Positions 16,095-23,723 of a stretch of DNA of 64,000 nt are shown in pieces (within the stretch, counting starts at the first letter, position 1; the number at the start of each line of letters is the position of its first letter). Position numbers and translations under genes: made by a program. Source of the DNA: a virus; IMG/VR virus record IMGVR_UViG_3300025161_000004, positions 1 through 64,000 of that record; one strand, written 5' to 3'. The notes beneath the pieces are model-generated. The model did no database searches. It was not told the DNA's origin and worked only from the letters and a program-made list of their open reading frames with translations.

Positions 16095-16832
16095 ATGCCT
16101 AGAAATAAAAAAATTATTCCAGAACCTAATTACAATATTGACCATACATTAAAAGCAAAATCCGAAGATCCATTATATCATTTGCACGAATATGACGTTG
16201 ATTTGAAATCAAATCATATATATTTAATGGGTATTGAAACATACAATCAAGGAAATGGTCTGGAAGGTAGTGAACCTGGGATTGAATATATTATTGCTAA
16301 TAGATTTATACGTAATTTCAATATGCTAATGCGAGTTAATCCAAATGTACCCATAGTAATACATATGAAAACATGTGGTGGTTCTTGGGAAGAAGGGATG
16401 GCTATTTACGATACAATAAAATCATGTCCTTGGTTTGTTACCATTTTAAATTATACTCATGCCAGATCAATGTCATCTATAATATTTCAAGCAGCAAATA
16501 AGCGTGTCATGATGCCTAATAGTTCATTTATGTTTCATGATGGCATTTTCAGCATTCATGGGACTTTAAAACAAGTTAAATCTGCAATTGCTTTCAACAA
16601 ACATGCCGATAAAACCATGCTTGATATATATGCTAATATGATGAATATTACTGGTGAGTTTAAAGGTCAAGGTATTAGTAAAATAAAATCTTGGTTAAGA
16701 AACCAAATGGATAAAAAGGAAGATGTATATTTAACTGCACCAGAAGCAGTTAGACTTGGACTTGCTGATGAAGTGTTTAATTACGACTGGTCAAGTCTTA
16801 CCTCATATAATGAAGAACAAAAGAGTAGGTAG
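16095..16832 (+). CDS. ClpP-like serine protease
   Basis: A 245-residue ClpP/crotonase-fold protease. VIHMKTCGGSWEEGMAIYDTIK carries the oxyanion glycines (about residue 95-115), HARSMSSIIFQAA the catalytic Ser region (about 127), and MFHDG the catalytic His (about 150); an Asp in the following helix would complete the triad. The C terminus has YLTAPEAVRLGLADEV, typical of the family. In phages, ClpP-like enzymes often act as prohead proteases. Here no capsid gene is adjacent, so it could also act on host or phage proteins. An AGTATTTAT motif precedes it. Confidence 0.85.
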   Translation: MPRNKKIIPEPNYNIDHTLKAKSEDPLYHLHEYDVDLKSNHIYLMGIETYNQGNGLEGSEPGIEYIIANRFIRNFNMLMRVNPNVPIVIHMKTCGGSWEEGMAIYDTIKSCPWFVTILNYTHARSMSSIIFQAANKRVMMPNSSFMFHDGIFSIHGTLKQVKSAIAFNKHADKTMLDIYANMMNITGEFKGQGISKIKSWLRNQMDKKEDVYLTAPEAVRLGLADEVFNYDWSSLTSYNEEQKSR

Positions 16833-16833
16833 C

Positions 16834-17022
16834 TTATTCTGGAAGCTCAATTTCCTTCACAAATTTTGTCAATCTTTCAATCTTAAATTTGGATCTTACA
16901 ATAAGATCATGAGGTATATTTTTTTTCTTTGCGAATCGATAACACATTTCTCTCCATTTCATGGGTAGGTTAGTAAATGCGATAGTTTCGGTTAATTCTT
17001 CTTTCATTGATTTTGATTTCAT
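16834..17022 (-). CDS. hypothetical basic protein
   Basis: A 62-residue basic protein (MKSKSMKEELTETIAFTN, then a long helix with WREMCYRFAKKK). The Met at 17022 is chosen because it makes an exact ATGA overlap with the stop of the upstream gene. It converges with the ClpP-like gene, with one base between their ends. Confidence 0.55.
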   Translation of the reverse strand: MKSKSMKEELTETIAFTNLPMKWREMCYRFAKKKNIPHDLIVRSKFKIERLTKFVKEIELPE

Positions 17023-17228
17023 TTCCTTTTGTGGTTTGAATTTGAGCAACTCTCATCATGTGTCATTGTAAAATACGCACCTCTTTTTGCGATAACATAG
17101 AGATGATTATTCCAAATTTTGGATGTGAAAGTAATTTCGTCTGGAGTATTATTCATTGATGTGAATATTACAATTGATAATATCCCTAATAATAGTAGTG
17201 TTAGTTTGTTTTTAAAGATAGTTTTCAT
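17019..17228 (-). CDS. hypothetical protein with signal or membrane segment
   Basis: A 69-residue protein with a hydrophobic N terminus (MKTIFKNKLTLLLLGILSIVIF), then a short polar domain ending in a Cys/His segment (HDESCSNSNHKRK). The Met at 17228 is preferred, because codons upstream of it belong to the left end of the IS605-type element. That element therefore sits about a dozen bases from the start codon and has replaced this gene's own upstream region. Confidence 0.6.
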   Translation of the reverse strand: MKTIFKNKLTLLLLGILSIVIFTSMNNTPDEITFTSKIWNNHLYVIAKRGAYFTMTHDESCSNSNHKRK

Positions 17229-17240
17229 TTTTATATTTTG

Positions 17241-17285
17241 GAGCGTAAAACCCATCGGTCTTTAGCCGATGGGATATAAGCGACA
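17241..17285 (+). repeat. IS605-type left end
   Basis: Left end with subterminal hairpin (8-bp stem, 7-base loop) between GAGCGTAAAA and ATATAAGCGACA. The same flanks occur in the GIY-YIG element at 13266-13313 on the other strand. Confidence 0.75.
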
Positions 17286-17299
17286 AATGGAGTGATGAT

Positions 17300-17710
17300 T
17301 TAACCTTGATTTAATATATATTGACGTATGGTTTCTGGTGAAGCCTCACCAATTGAACAGGCAAAATAACCATCAGACCAAAATGTTTTCTCAACCCAAA
17401 ATTGATTTAGCAAGAACTGACGATGCATACGCCAGATGTGAAACGTTGACTCTTGTTTTAACTTACGAACAATGGAACTGATTGACAACCTTGGAATGTA
17501 TTTAATAAGGAAGTGAATATGATTTACATCAGACTCCATTATCTCAATCTCAAAATCTGACCCATCAGATATGTTTTGAAGAAGTTGCTTCATATCATCA
17601 TTTAATTGACCAACCAGAAGTGGTTTGCGATATTTAACAGCAAAGATGATATGTGCTTTTAAATAGTGTTTTGAGCGATTTGTTGATGTGTAATTTGATT
17701 TTTTTGGCAT
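17300..17710 (-). CDS. tnpA: Y1 transposase TnpA (IS200/IS605)
   Basis: A 136-residue HUH single-strand transposase of full length. YLKAHIIFAVKYRKPLL opens the fold. HIHFLIKY is the metal-binding HUH motif (His-hydrophobic-His, about residue 64-71), and the nucleophilic Tyr lies in IRQYILNQG at the C terminus. TnpA cuts and joins single-stranded DNA at ends with subterminal hairpins such as those found here, and could also mobilise the GIY-YIG element at 12469. The frame is intact. Confidence 0.93.
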   Translation of the reverse strand: MPKKSNYTSTNRSKHYLKAHIIFAVKYRKPLLVGQLNDDMKQLLQNISDGSDFEIEIMESDVNHIHFLIKYIPRLSISSIVRKLKQESTFHIWRMHRQFLLNQFWVEKTFWSDGYFACSIGEASPETIRQYILNQG

Positions 17711-17718
17711 AATTAAGA

Positions 17719-17761
17719 TTTTTTGTAAAAGTTTCCACCAAAAACAAACTTTTACAAAAAA
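17719..17761. promoter_or_regulatory. perfect 16-bp inverted repeat upstream of tnpA
   Basis: TTTTTTGTAAAAGTTT (17719-17734) is the exact reverse complement of AAACTTTTACAAAAAA (17746-17761), with an 11-base loop. It lies 9 bases before the tnpA start. IS200 tnpA messengers are known to carry repressive 5' hairpins, so it may limit transposase translation. That role is inference. Confidence 0.55.
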
Positions 17762-17797
17762 TTCGACTTGAAATGTGGAAAAATCATTTTTTTTCTA

Positions 17798-17807
17798 AGT
17801 ATTTATA
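17798..17807 (+). promoter_or_regulatory. AGTATTTATA promoter-like motif
   Basis: AGTATTTATA in sense orientation 31 bases before the first ART-like gene. The motif is the same as in front of phage structural and lysis genes, which suggests these cargo genes are phage-adapted. Confidence 0.5.
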
Positions 17808-17838
17808 GATATAACATTTCATCTATAATCGTAAAGGA

Positions 17839-18348
17839 GTGGATTTAAAAAAGTACATAAGAAAAATAATCAGAGAAGAGTTCTTGAAAGAAGATGTTGG
17901 TGGTTTGGTATTATACCATGCCTCAAATGAATTGTTTGATAAATTTGAACTTAAGAAAGGGTATAGAACACATCTTTTTTCGGTTGAATTGACCGATTCT
18001 TATGCAATATTTTTAACTCCAGATGTGGAGGCAGCAAAGCAGTTTGGTGAAAAATATCTATATAAATGTAAAATCCATCCAAAGAGAACATTGGATTGGA
18101 GAGAATATTTAGACGTGAGAAGTTATGAGTGGCTTAAAAAGCAATTTGGGAATATCATCCCTTGGAGTGCAAGTGAATATTGGATGCTCTTGGATGATAA
18201 ACGTGTAATTGATTATTTACATCATAGAGGAATAGATTGTGTTATAATTAGTGAGATAGGTGAACACGACCAATTTGATACATATGCAATGCTTAATCCA
18301 AATGATATTGAAATTATTGAGGTGATTGATTTGAAAAAAAAAATTTGA
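17839..18348 (+). CDS. ADP-ribosyltransferase-like protein 1
   Basis: A 169-residue protein with a GTG start. It begins DLKKYIRKIIREEFLKE, a helical leader also common in phage virion and accessory proteins. It then has LVLYHASNELFDKFEL, AIFLTPDVEAAKQFGEKYLY and a C-terminal GIDCVII..YAMLNPNDIEII. YHAS near the start, a Thr/Ser-containing strand and a distal acidic position are the pattern of small ART-fold proteins. It ends in a run of ten A with a stop, and the next gene starts inside that stop, so the two may form one product by frameshift. The target is unknown. Confidence 0.6.
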   Translation: MDLKKYIRKIIREEFLKEDVGGLVLYHASNELFDKFELKKGYRTHLFSVELTDSYAIFLTPDVEAAKQFGEKYLYKCKIHPKRTLDWREYLDVRSYEWLKKQFGNIIPWSASEYWMLLDDKRVIDYLHHRGIDCVIISEIGEHDQFDTYAMLNPNDIEIIEVIDLKKKI

Positions 18349-18830
18349 GTGAAAATCAATCTTCATCAAATCAAGAATATATTGCATATCACTCAAGTAA
18401 TTCAAAAATTGATGAGTTTGATTTTGATAAAATTGAATTAAAACCAAATTCTTCTACAAGAATTGATGGAATATTTTTTAGCAACATCCCACAAACATCT
18501 TGGGGTGATTATATCTATAAAGTAAAATTAATTTCGCAAAATCCAGCAATATTTGATTTAAGTAAAAGTAGATTTGATAGTTTAGGTGTTCAAGAAGCAT
18601 TTGATGCATTATTACGTGGCGATACATCATATATTATTGAAGACTTGGTTGAATATGGTGGTATAGAACAGGAAGATGCTGAAAATTTAGCTGAAAAATG
18701 GAGACGTTCTGATTTGATTGTTATTACAAACCAAGTGTATGGAAAACATGATACTGAATATATTGTGCCAGACCCATATTACAATGGAAAGTCTGCTCAA
18801 ATAATTAATTTGGGTTTAATTGAAAAATAA
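18345..18830 (+). CDS. ADP-ribosyltransferase-like protein 2
   Basis: A 161-residue protein with a TTG start overlapping the previous stop. It has YIAYHSSNSKIDEFDFDKIE, GIFFSNIPQTSWGDYIYKVKL and a C-terminal HDTEYIVPDPYYNGKSAQIINLG. The order YH-S, F-F-S, then Y-V matches the neighbouring gene and ART-fold proteins. With no good start codon of its own, it may be the second domain of one protein joined by -1 slippage on the A run at 18334-18343. The tnpB ATG follows its stop directly, implying co-translation. Confidence 0.55.
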   Translation: MSENQSSSNQEYIAYHSSNSKIDEFDFDKIELKPNSSTRIDGIFFSNIPQTSWGDYIYKVKLISQNPAIFDLSKSRFDSLGVQEAFDALLRGDTSYIIEDLVEYGGIEQEDAENLAEKWRRSDLIVITNQVYGKHDTEYIVPDPYYNGKSAQIINLGLIEK

Positions 18831-19979
18831 ATGTTAAAGGCATATAAATATCGCATATTTCCAACAGAAGAGCAACAAGGTCTTCTTGCCAACATATTTG
18901 GTCAAACCAGATTTGTTTACAATCTTGGGCTGGAAACCAAAATATCTGCTTATGCTGGAAACAAAACAAACATTGATTGCTTTGACCTAATTAAACAGGT
19001 GAAGGAGCTGAAAGATACCGAATGTCCTTGGCTCAAGGAAGCACCATCACAGGCTTTACAAATGGCACTCAGAAACCTTGATAATGCATACACCAACTTC
19101 TTTAAGGGAAAAGGATTTCCAAAGTTTAAGAACAAACATGGAAAACAATCATTTCAGTTGCCACAAGGTGTGTTCTTATCAGAAGATAACAAACAAATAT
19201 TCATTCCAAAGCTTAAATTCGTTGGAATTGATTTGCATAGAGAATTTAAAGGCGATATTAAAACAGTTACTGTAAGCAGAACAGTAACAAACAAATATTT
19301 CGTGTCAATTTTGGTTGACAACAAACAGGAATTACCAAAGAAGAAACCAATAACAGAACAATCTGCTGTTGGGATTGACCTTGGGATAAAAGATTTTGCA
19401 ATAACATCAGATGGAAAGAAATTCGAGAACAAAGATTTCTTTAAATCTACAATGCAAAAATTAAGAGTAGCACAACGCTCTCTCGCAAGAAAGCAAAAGG
19501 GAAGCAATTATTATAAACAACAAAAACTCGTTGTTGCCTTGCTTCATGAAAAGGTGAAGAATCAAAGACAAGATTATCTTCACAAGATAAGTAAATACCT
19601 TGTTGATAATTATGATACTATTTGTCTTGAGGACTTATCTGTGAAGAACATGGTTAAAAACCACTGCCTTGCAAGAGCAATAAGTGATATGGGTTGGAGA
19701 GAATTCAGAACAATGTTGGAATATAAAGCTGAGTGGCAAGGAAAAAATCTATCAGTAATTGGTAGATTCGAGCCATCAAGCAAGACTTGCAATTGTTGTG
19801 GATATATCAACAAAGAATTGACTCTTAATGATAGGGAGTGGACATGCAAAGGTTGTAATACCAAACATGACCGTGATGTTAATGCATCAATAAATATTAA
19901 AAATTTCGGGCTTAGGAACAAGTCCAGCGTTGCTCAAAGTGATGGGATACCATGTGCTTGCAACGTAGAAGCCCATTAG
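18831..19979 (+). CDS. tnpB: RNA-guided nuclease TnpB
   Basis: A 382-residue protein with the complete OrfB/TnpB set: an N-terminal helix-turn-helix region (YKYRIFPTEEQQGLL...QTRFVYNLGL), RuvC motif I GIDLGIKDFA (about residue 183), motif II ICLEDLSVKNM (about 264), a zinc finger CNCCG...CKGC (about 319-341) and motif III HDRDVNASINI. All three catalytic acids and four cysteines are present, so it should be active. It would use an RNA from the element's right end as guide carrier, with guide sequence beyond TAGTTCAC. The stop codon lies within the right-end hairpin. Confidence 0.95.
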   Translation: MLKAYKYRIFPTEEQQGLLANIFGQTRFVYNLGLETKISAYAGNKTNIDCFDLIKQVKELKDTECPWLKEAPSQALQMALRNLDNAYTNFFKGKGFPKFKNKHGKQSFQLPQGVFLSEDNKQIFIPKLKFVGIDLHREFKGDIKTVTVSRTVTNKYFVSILVDNKQELPKKKPITEQSAVGIDLGIKDFAITSDGKKFENKDFFKSTMQKLRVAQRSLARKQKGSNYYKQQKLVVALLHEKVKNQRQDYLHKISKYLVDNYDTICLEDLSVKNMVKNHCLARAISDMGWREFRTMLEYKAEWQGKNLSVIGRFEPSSKTCNCCGYINKELTLNDREWTCKGCNTKHDRDVNASINIKNFGLRNKSSVAQSDGIPCACNVEAH

Positions 19980-20002
19980 TCTTTAGCTAATGGGTAGTTC
20001 AC
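19972..20002 (+). repeat. IS605-type right end
   Basis: A perfect 8-bp hairpin with loop TCTTTAG, followed by TAGTTCAC, the probable cleavage tetranucleotide being TCAC. This segment should also form the 3' scaffold of the TnpB guide RNA. The GIY-YIG element has the same end at 12469-12500. Confidence 0.75.
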
Positions 20003-20043
20003 TGAGTTCATATTATGGTTTTAAGACAACATTAGATACTATC

Positions 20044-20220
20044 TTATTCGCTAGTTTTATCTTTTTTTTGTTTAAATTTTCTACTTTCTAGTTTGTTTTT
20101 TTGTTTCTTTTTATCAAGAACAATCATTGGTTTAACTTTATGGGTAGTTTCTCTCATGACCTTTCTCATCATCTTGAGTCTATCCATATTAGTTATTTTA
20201 TTTTTCTTTGATTTTGTCAT
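20044..20220 (-). CDS. hypothetical Lys-rich small protein
   Basis: A 58-residue, very basic protein (MTKSKKNKITNMDRLKMMRK...QKKDKTSE). Composition resembles the basic protein at 11028, and both are preceded by a TCGTATAATA motif. Nucleic-acid binding is plausible; no domain was recognised. Confidence 0.5.
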   Translation of the reverse strand: MTKSKKNKITNMDRLKMMRKVMRETTHKVKPMIVLDKKKQKNKLESRKFKQKKDKTSE

Positions 20221-20226
20221 ACAGTA

Positions 20227-20236
20227 GATTATACGA
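20227..20236 (-). promoter_or_regulatory. TCGTATAATC promoter-like motif
   Basis: The reverse strand reads TCGTATAATC, 7 bases from the start at 20220. It matches the other accessory-gene motifs except for the last base. Confidence 0.4.
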
Positions 20237-20240
20237 ATTA

Positions 20241-20450
20241 CTAATGTATTTGGTTAGATCTTATGTATTTTTCTCTCAGATTATATATTTCAATAGTTAA
20301 TTTTCTAATTTCTTCATAAAGGTGCTCTAATCCAGAATCGTTATTTTTAATTAATATTGGCACTCTACGCTGAAGCGTCACTTTTAATTCCTCCTTTTCT
20401 TTTATTTGGTTTAATAGTGTGGTTATTTCTTTTTCACTCCTTTTCATCAT
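20241..20450 (-). CDS. hypothetical coiled-coil protein
   Basis: About 70 residues, almost wholly helical with heptad-like spacing (KEITTLLNQIKEKEELKV, then HLYEEIRKLTIEIYNLREKY). The Met at 20450 (or 20447) is preferred to 20477 to shorten the overlap with the upstream gene. The function is unknown. Confidence 0.5.
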   Translation of the reverse strand: MMKRSEKEITTLLNQIKEKEELKVTLQRRVPILIKNNDSGLEHLYEEIRKLTIEIYNLREKYIRSNQIH

Positions 20451-20664
20451 TAACAAATTTAGTTTTTTTATTGACATCCATATTGATGTAATCTAATTTA
20501 GATATTTTTTCACCTTCTCTTGTATCTCTTAAACTACCAACTCCAAAATGAAATTCATCACAAATTATTTTATTTGTAAATGTGTTCATATAAATTATTC
20601 TTCTACCATTATTTTGCCTAATAATGATTCGTTTATAATCATGATAATGATTTACTACAATCAT
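20434..20664 (-). CDS. hypothetical protein
   Basis: A 76-residue protein with a His-rich start (MIVVNHYHDYKRIIIRQ) and a polar C terminus. Its ATG overlaps the stop of the upstream gene, so the two are translationally coupled. It is not recognised. Confidence 0.55.
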   Translation of the reverse strand: MIVVNHYHDYKRIIIRQNNGRRIIYMNTFTNKIICDEFHFGVGSLRDTREGEKISKLDYINMDVNKKTKFVNDEKE

Positions 20665-20927
20665 TTTTTTATTAATATATTATCTTTTGTCCATTCACAT
20701 TCATAAATGGGAACTAACTCCCATTCATTTGGATTTTCGATTAATCCCAATCGATATAATTTAAGCATTTTGTTTATGATTAAAAATCTATCATATACTT
20801 CATGATAATTGCACTGAGGTAAAATCCTACCAGTATGACGGTGGAATATCTGATAACCAATAATAGGATTTAATTGATTTTTATCCAAATCAAGAATTGT
20901 TTTACAGTCTGAAAGTGTTATCTTCAT
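20661..20927 (-). CDS. hypothetical protein
   Basis: An 88-residue protein with the segment GYQIFHRHTGRILPQCNYHE and a C-terminal WELVPIYE. The last pattern (EW.L.PI) is frequent in small phage proteins that describe no known enzyme. It is the first gene of a three-gene overlapping set read leftward. Confidence 0.6.
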   Translation of the reverse strand: MKITLSDCKTILDLDKNQLNPIIGYQIFHRHTGRILPQCNYHEVYDRFLIINKMLKLYRLGLIENPNEWELVPIYECEWTKDNILIKK

Positions 20928-20966
20928 ATTTATTTTTGTTTAATATTATTTTATAATTTCTATGAT

Positions 20967-21617
20967 TTATCTATATTTTTCTAAGGCTTTTTTGATTAGT
21001 TCAGCATCCTCAAAACGTTCTTCAGCAATTGCATTTATTAACTCAACTTGTAGTTGAGTTTCATTCATTGTATCGTATTTATTAATCTTTTCAGCTATTT
21101 TTAATTCAATATTAGATTTCTTCTTTTTATTATAAAATTCATCTGCTATTTCTTTAGTTAAATTTTGGCTATAGTAAATTGTTTCTGTGTCAAATAATAA
21201 ATGGTTAAGTAATTTAAATGGTAAAGCTAATGCAATTGGAATGATACATCCCATTATTGACATTAGGATAAAAAATAGTAACTCATAAAGTATAACTGTA
21301 TATTTTAGAATCTCATTTAATTTTATAATTGTGATTGAAAACAAAACTAATGATGATATAAAGTATATAACGTAAAACCAGTTATACTTAAAAAGAAATT
21401 GATAAACACCCATATAAAAACAAAAACAATATATTGGCGATAAAAAAATTATCGACCAGAAAGATAATTGATTGATATTTTCTTTGGCACTTAAAGACCA
21501 CACCGTAATAAAAGTTAGAAGTGTGATGACTAAAAATGACTTAGTGAATACTTCTCTTTTCTTAAAAAACTCAATATAATTAGAGTTTAATAATGGTGTA
21601 AAAAAATACTCTTTCAT
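20967..21617 (-). CDS. multi-pass membrane protein with UVR-like C terminus
   Basis: A 216-residue protein with four or five hydrophobic segments between about residues 25 and 140 (SFLVITLLTFITVWSL, LSFWSIIFLSPIYCFCF, VIYFISSLVLFSITII, ILMSIMGCIIPIALAL). The soluble C terminus ends LINAIAEERFEDAELIKKAL, which resembles a UVR motif (a helical pair that mediates protein contacts in UvrB and some regulators). The function is unknown. Confidence 0.65.
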   Translation of the reverse strand: MKEYFFTPLLNSNYIEFFKKREVFTKSFLVITLLTFITVWSLSAKENINQLSFWSIIFLSPIYCFCFYMGVYQFLFKYNWFYVIYFISSLVLFSITIIKLNEILKYTVILYELLFFILMSIMGCIIPIALALPFKLLNHLLFDTETIYYSQNLTKEIADEFYNKKKKSNIELKIAEKINKYDTMNETQLQVELINAIAEERFEDAELIKKALEKYR

Positions 21618-21620
21618 ACA

Positions 21621-21759
21621 TTATTGAAGTTTACCTGTTAAATCACTTATTTGTCTTCTAATATCTTCTATAGCCATATTCAGACCTTCCATCTTACCAC
21701 CATCTTTGTTTAACTTTACTTTCTTTCGGTAGTTCATTTATGATATCACTAATCTTCAT
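21621..21759 (-). pseudogene. short coiled-coil protein, frameshifted
   Basis: From ATG 21759 the frame reads MKISDIINELPKESKVKQRWW and stops. One base removed from the AAA after AGT would continue as KLNKDGGKMEGLNMAIEDIR followed by RQISDLTGKLQ and a stop at 21621, a coherent 45-residue helical protein. A real single-base insertion or an assembly error explains it. Confidence 0.5.
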
Positions 21760-21992
21760 AATCTTTGTTTTTTGGGTAAAAATAGTATTTTTTGTTAAAT
21801 TTAAAAAAAATATTCTTATTATTAAACCATAATATATAATTTTTCACTAATTTTGGTTAAAATTTTTTTATGAGATTTTATATTCATATTCATAATATAT
21901 AACTTAACTCAGAAAAAAAATATGGAATAGACATTTATTATTTCAGAAGACTTGTGGGTGAAATGGTAGGTGGATCGTTCCACAATACACCA

Positions 21993-22295
21993 CTACCGTA
22001 TAATATACCTTTCATCTCTGATTTGTTTTTGTATCTTATTAAGAATATCTAAGTGATATCGACTATGATATTTACAACCATCTATTGCTCTAAAGTATTC
22101 GATATACTTAGCAAGTAGACTCCAAGTATATCCTATAAACTTCTCTCTATTTATTAACAAGCTAACGTCATATTGTATGATTTCACCTTCCCATATAGGA
22201 AAAAATCTGTTTCTCTCATTTGTATTATAATAAAAAACATATGCATAAATAGTATATGCACTTTTGGTGGATCCGAATATTTGACAACCAATCAT
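21993..22295 (-). CDS. hypothetical protein
   Basis: A 100-residue, aromatic-rich protein (YTIYAYVFYYNTNERNRFF) with a charged helical C terminus. No family was recognised. The preceding 21760-21992 has no credible gene. Confidence 0.55.
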   Translation of the reverse strand: MIGCQIFGSTKSAYTIYAYVFYYNTNERNRFFPIWEGEIIQYDVSLLINREKFIGYTWSLLAKYIEYFRAIDGCKYHSRYHLDILNKIQKQIRDERYIIR

Positions 22296-22322
22296 TGTCG
22301 AAATTTACATAAAAATTTTAAA

Positions 22323-22349
22323 TAAAAAAAGGGATTTTAAAAAATCCCT
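22323..22349 (-). terminator. intrinsic terminator
   Basis: On the minus strand AGGGATTTT pairs with AAAATCCCT and a T run follows. It overlaps the last codons of the zinc-ribbon gene at 22337. Confidence 0.7.
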
Positions 22350-22519
22350 TCATCATAATCACAATTGAAACTACTATCACCCTTCAATTCTAGTTCTTCC
22401 TTTTTGCAAAACTTACATTTACCTTCCTGAAGCTCAATGTTAGTTTTTAATGGAATCCCACATTCAGAGCAATAATACATTTCATCATCAACTTCTTCTA
22501 ATTGTTTTTTTCTTGCCAT
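22337..22519 (-). CDS. small zinc-ribbon protein
   Basis: A 60-residue protein with CSECG near residue 17 and CKFCK near residue 34, a two-knuckle zinc ribbon, flanked by acidic segments. It could bind nucleic acid or protein. An AGTATTTAT motif lies 20 bases before the start and a terminator at its end, so it is a one-gene transcription unit. Confidence 0.7.
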   Translation of the reverse strand: MARKKQLEEVDDEMYYCSECGIPLKTNIELQEGKCKFCKKEELELKGDSSFNCDYDEGIF

Positions 22520-22539
22520 GTCAGTAAAATTTTACTCAA

Positions 22540-22548
22540 ATAAATACT
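22540..22548 (-). promoter_or_regulatory. AGTATTTAT promoter-like motif
   Basis: Sense AGTATTTAT, 20 bases upstream of the zinc-ribbon start. Confidence 0.5.
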
Positions 22549-22758
22549 GAAAATGACGTAAAAAACTTTTTTAATTAAAAAAATTAATTTCTTTTTTTAT
22601 GGATATTTGGAATCCTATTCTATCAATTATAGTGGTTGTATTTGTGGATACAATCTTAAACTAACTCTATTTACCTCATCATCCATTATGTGTGTAAATC
22701 TATGTTAGATAGATACTGTTTTTTTTTACCTCATTTACAATTGTTACACTTACATTTC

Positions 22759-22998
22759 TTACTCATATGTAATTATTTCACCGTCTAAAATATGTGTATT
22801 AGGAACATAAGAGTAATGATAACGCAATATTCCACCATAGTATATCTTCTCTATACATCTAAATACTCCATCGGAATAATGAACCCTGTTACTAAAATTA
22901 GTACCTTGAAAATAGGTATGCGTTATCCAATTATTATTCACAGTTGTTTCTTTAATCTTTATTTTTTTATTCAACATACTAGCAGTAAATATATACAA
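22759..22998 (-). CDS. hypothetical protein
   Basis: A 79-residue protein, Tyr-rich, beta-prone (NNNWITHTYFQGTNFSNRVH) and ending ILDGEIITYE. It is not recognised. The stretch 22520-22758 to its left has only tiny frames, including a Cys-rich ten-codon one. Confidence 0.5.
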   Translation of the reverse strand: MYIFTASMLNKKIKIKETTVNNNWITHTYFQGTNFSNRVHYSDGVFRCIEKIYYGGILRYHYSYVPNTHILDGEIITYE

Positions 22999-23280
22999 TT
23001 ATTCATATAGTGTCAAATATCAATAAATCATATAAGAAAAATCATAATTAAAAGAATAACATAAATCTAAATATTTTTTATACATTATTCTATATGTTTA
23101 GTGATAGTTTTATTTCACAATTTTAAAATTTTTAAGTTAATAATCATTTCTATTAAGTCACACCAGAAATTTGCTTTGTGTTAACAATAAACTATAGTTA
23201 ATTGAGTTTACCATTTACATAACACTACAATATTTATAGACCTCAACAAGTATATTTTATGTTTCCATTCCTTTCTAAAT

Positions 23281-23307
23281 AAAAAAAGGTCTATAATAAA
23301 TAGACCT
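23281..23307 (-). terminator. intrinsic terminator
   Basis: On the minus strand AGGTCTA-TTTATTA-TAGACCT is followed by seven T. It terminates the gene at 23341. The remainder of 22999-23340 shows nothing. Confidence 0.8.
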
Positions 23308-23340
23308 TCAATAAGAAAAAAATAATCTTATTATATCCTA

Positions 23341-23691
23341 TTAGTCACGAACTTTATCTAGTTCATTCTTGAATGGGTCATAATTAACTTGCACAATACG
23401 AACCCATACTCCTTCATCGAGAGTTACTGGTGCGTGTTCTTCATGAAGAACTACTGCCTCACCTTTAACCTCAAAGAAAAGTTGGTCTCTTGTTACATCA
23501 CCGAAATCCTTCTCGTTATCCGCAAATTCAATTATGGATGAATCGTTAATTGGAAAAATTTCGTGTGAATGACCACTCACTTCTCCGAGACCTACAACTA
23601 AACGTTCCGTGTTTTTTTTCATTAGAATCTCTGATTTTTCTACCTTGTAGAAAATCATGTCGCCTTGGCGTACCTTTCTTAAAATGTTCAT
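23341..23691 (-). CDS. conserved phage protein
   Basis: A 116-residue, beta-rich protein with the segments RQGDMIFYKVE, GLGEVSGHSHEI, LHEEHAPVTLDEGVWVRIVQ and VNYDPF. The GHSHE motif and the HEEHAPV...QxxYDPF ending are shared by many uncharacterised phage proteins and may form a small cupin-like barrel with metal-binding His residues. It follows the gene at 23724 in the same direction, 32 bases apart. Confidence 0.75.
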   Translation of the reverse strand: MNILRKVRQGDMIFYKVEKSEILMKKNTERLVVGLGEVSGHSHEIFPINDSSIIEFADNEKDFGDVTRDQLFFEVKGEAVVLHEEHAPVTLDEGVWVRIVQVNYDPFKNELDKVRD

Positions 23692-23723
23692 AGCTATGAT
23701 ATTAGAATTATTATTTATATGAA

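Larger units (their letters stand above)
17241..20002 (+). mobile_element. IS605-type element: tnpA, two ART-like cargo genes, tnpB
   Basis: The left end has GAGCGTAAAA and a perfect hairpin (CCCATCGG-TCTTTAG-CCGATGGG, 17251-17273), then ATATAAGCGACA. The right end has CCCATTAG-TCTTTAG-CTAATGGG (19972-19994) and TAGTTCAC. Both hairpins share the loop TCTTTAG. tnpA reads leftward next to the left end and tnpB rightward next to the right end, as in IS605. About 1 kb with two ADP-ribosyltransferase-like genes lies between them, which is unusual for the family. An alternative is that two half-elements flank phage genes, but no second pair of ends was found inside. Confidence 0.75.

Noticed and set aside
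17229-17255. Upstream start for the small exported protein (MGFTLQNIK...)
   Set aside because: Those codons lie in and next to the left end of the IS605-type element; the Met at 17228 precedes the signal segment.
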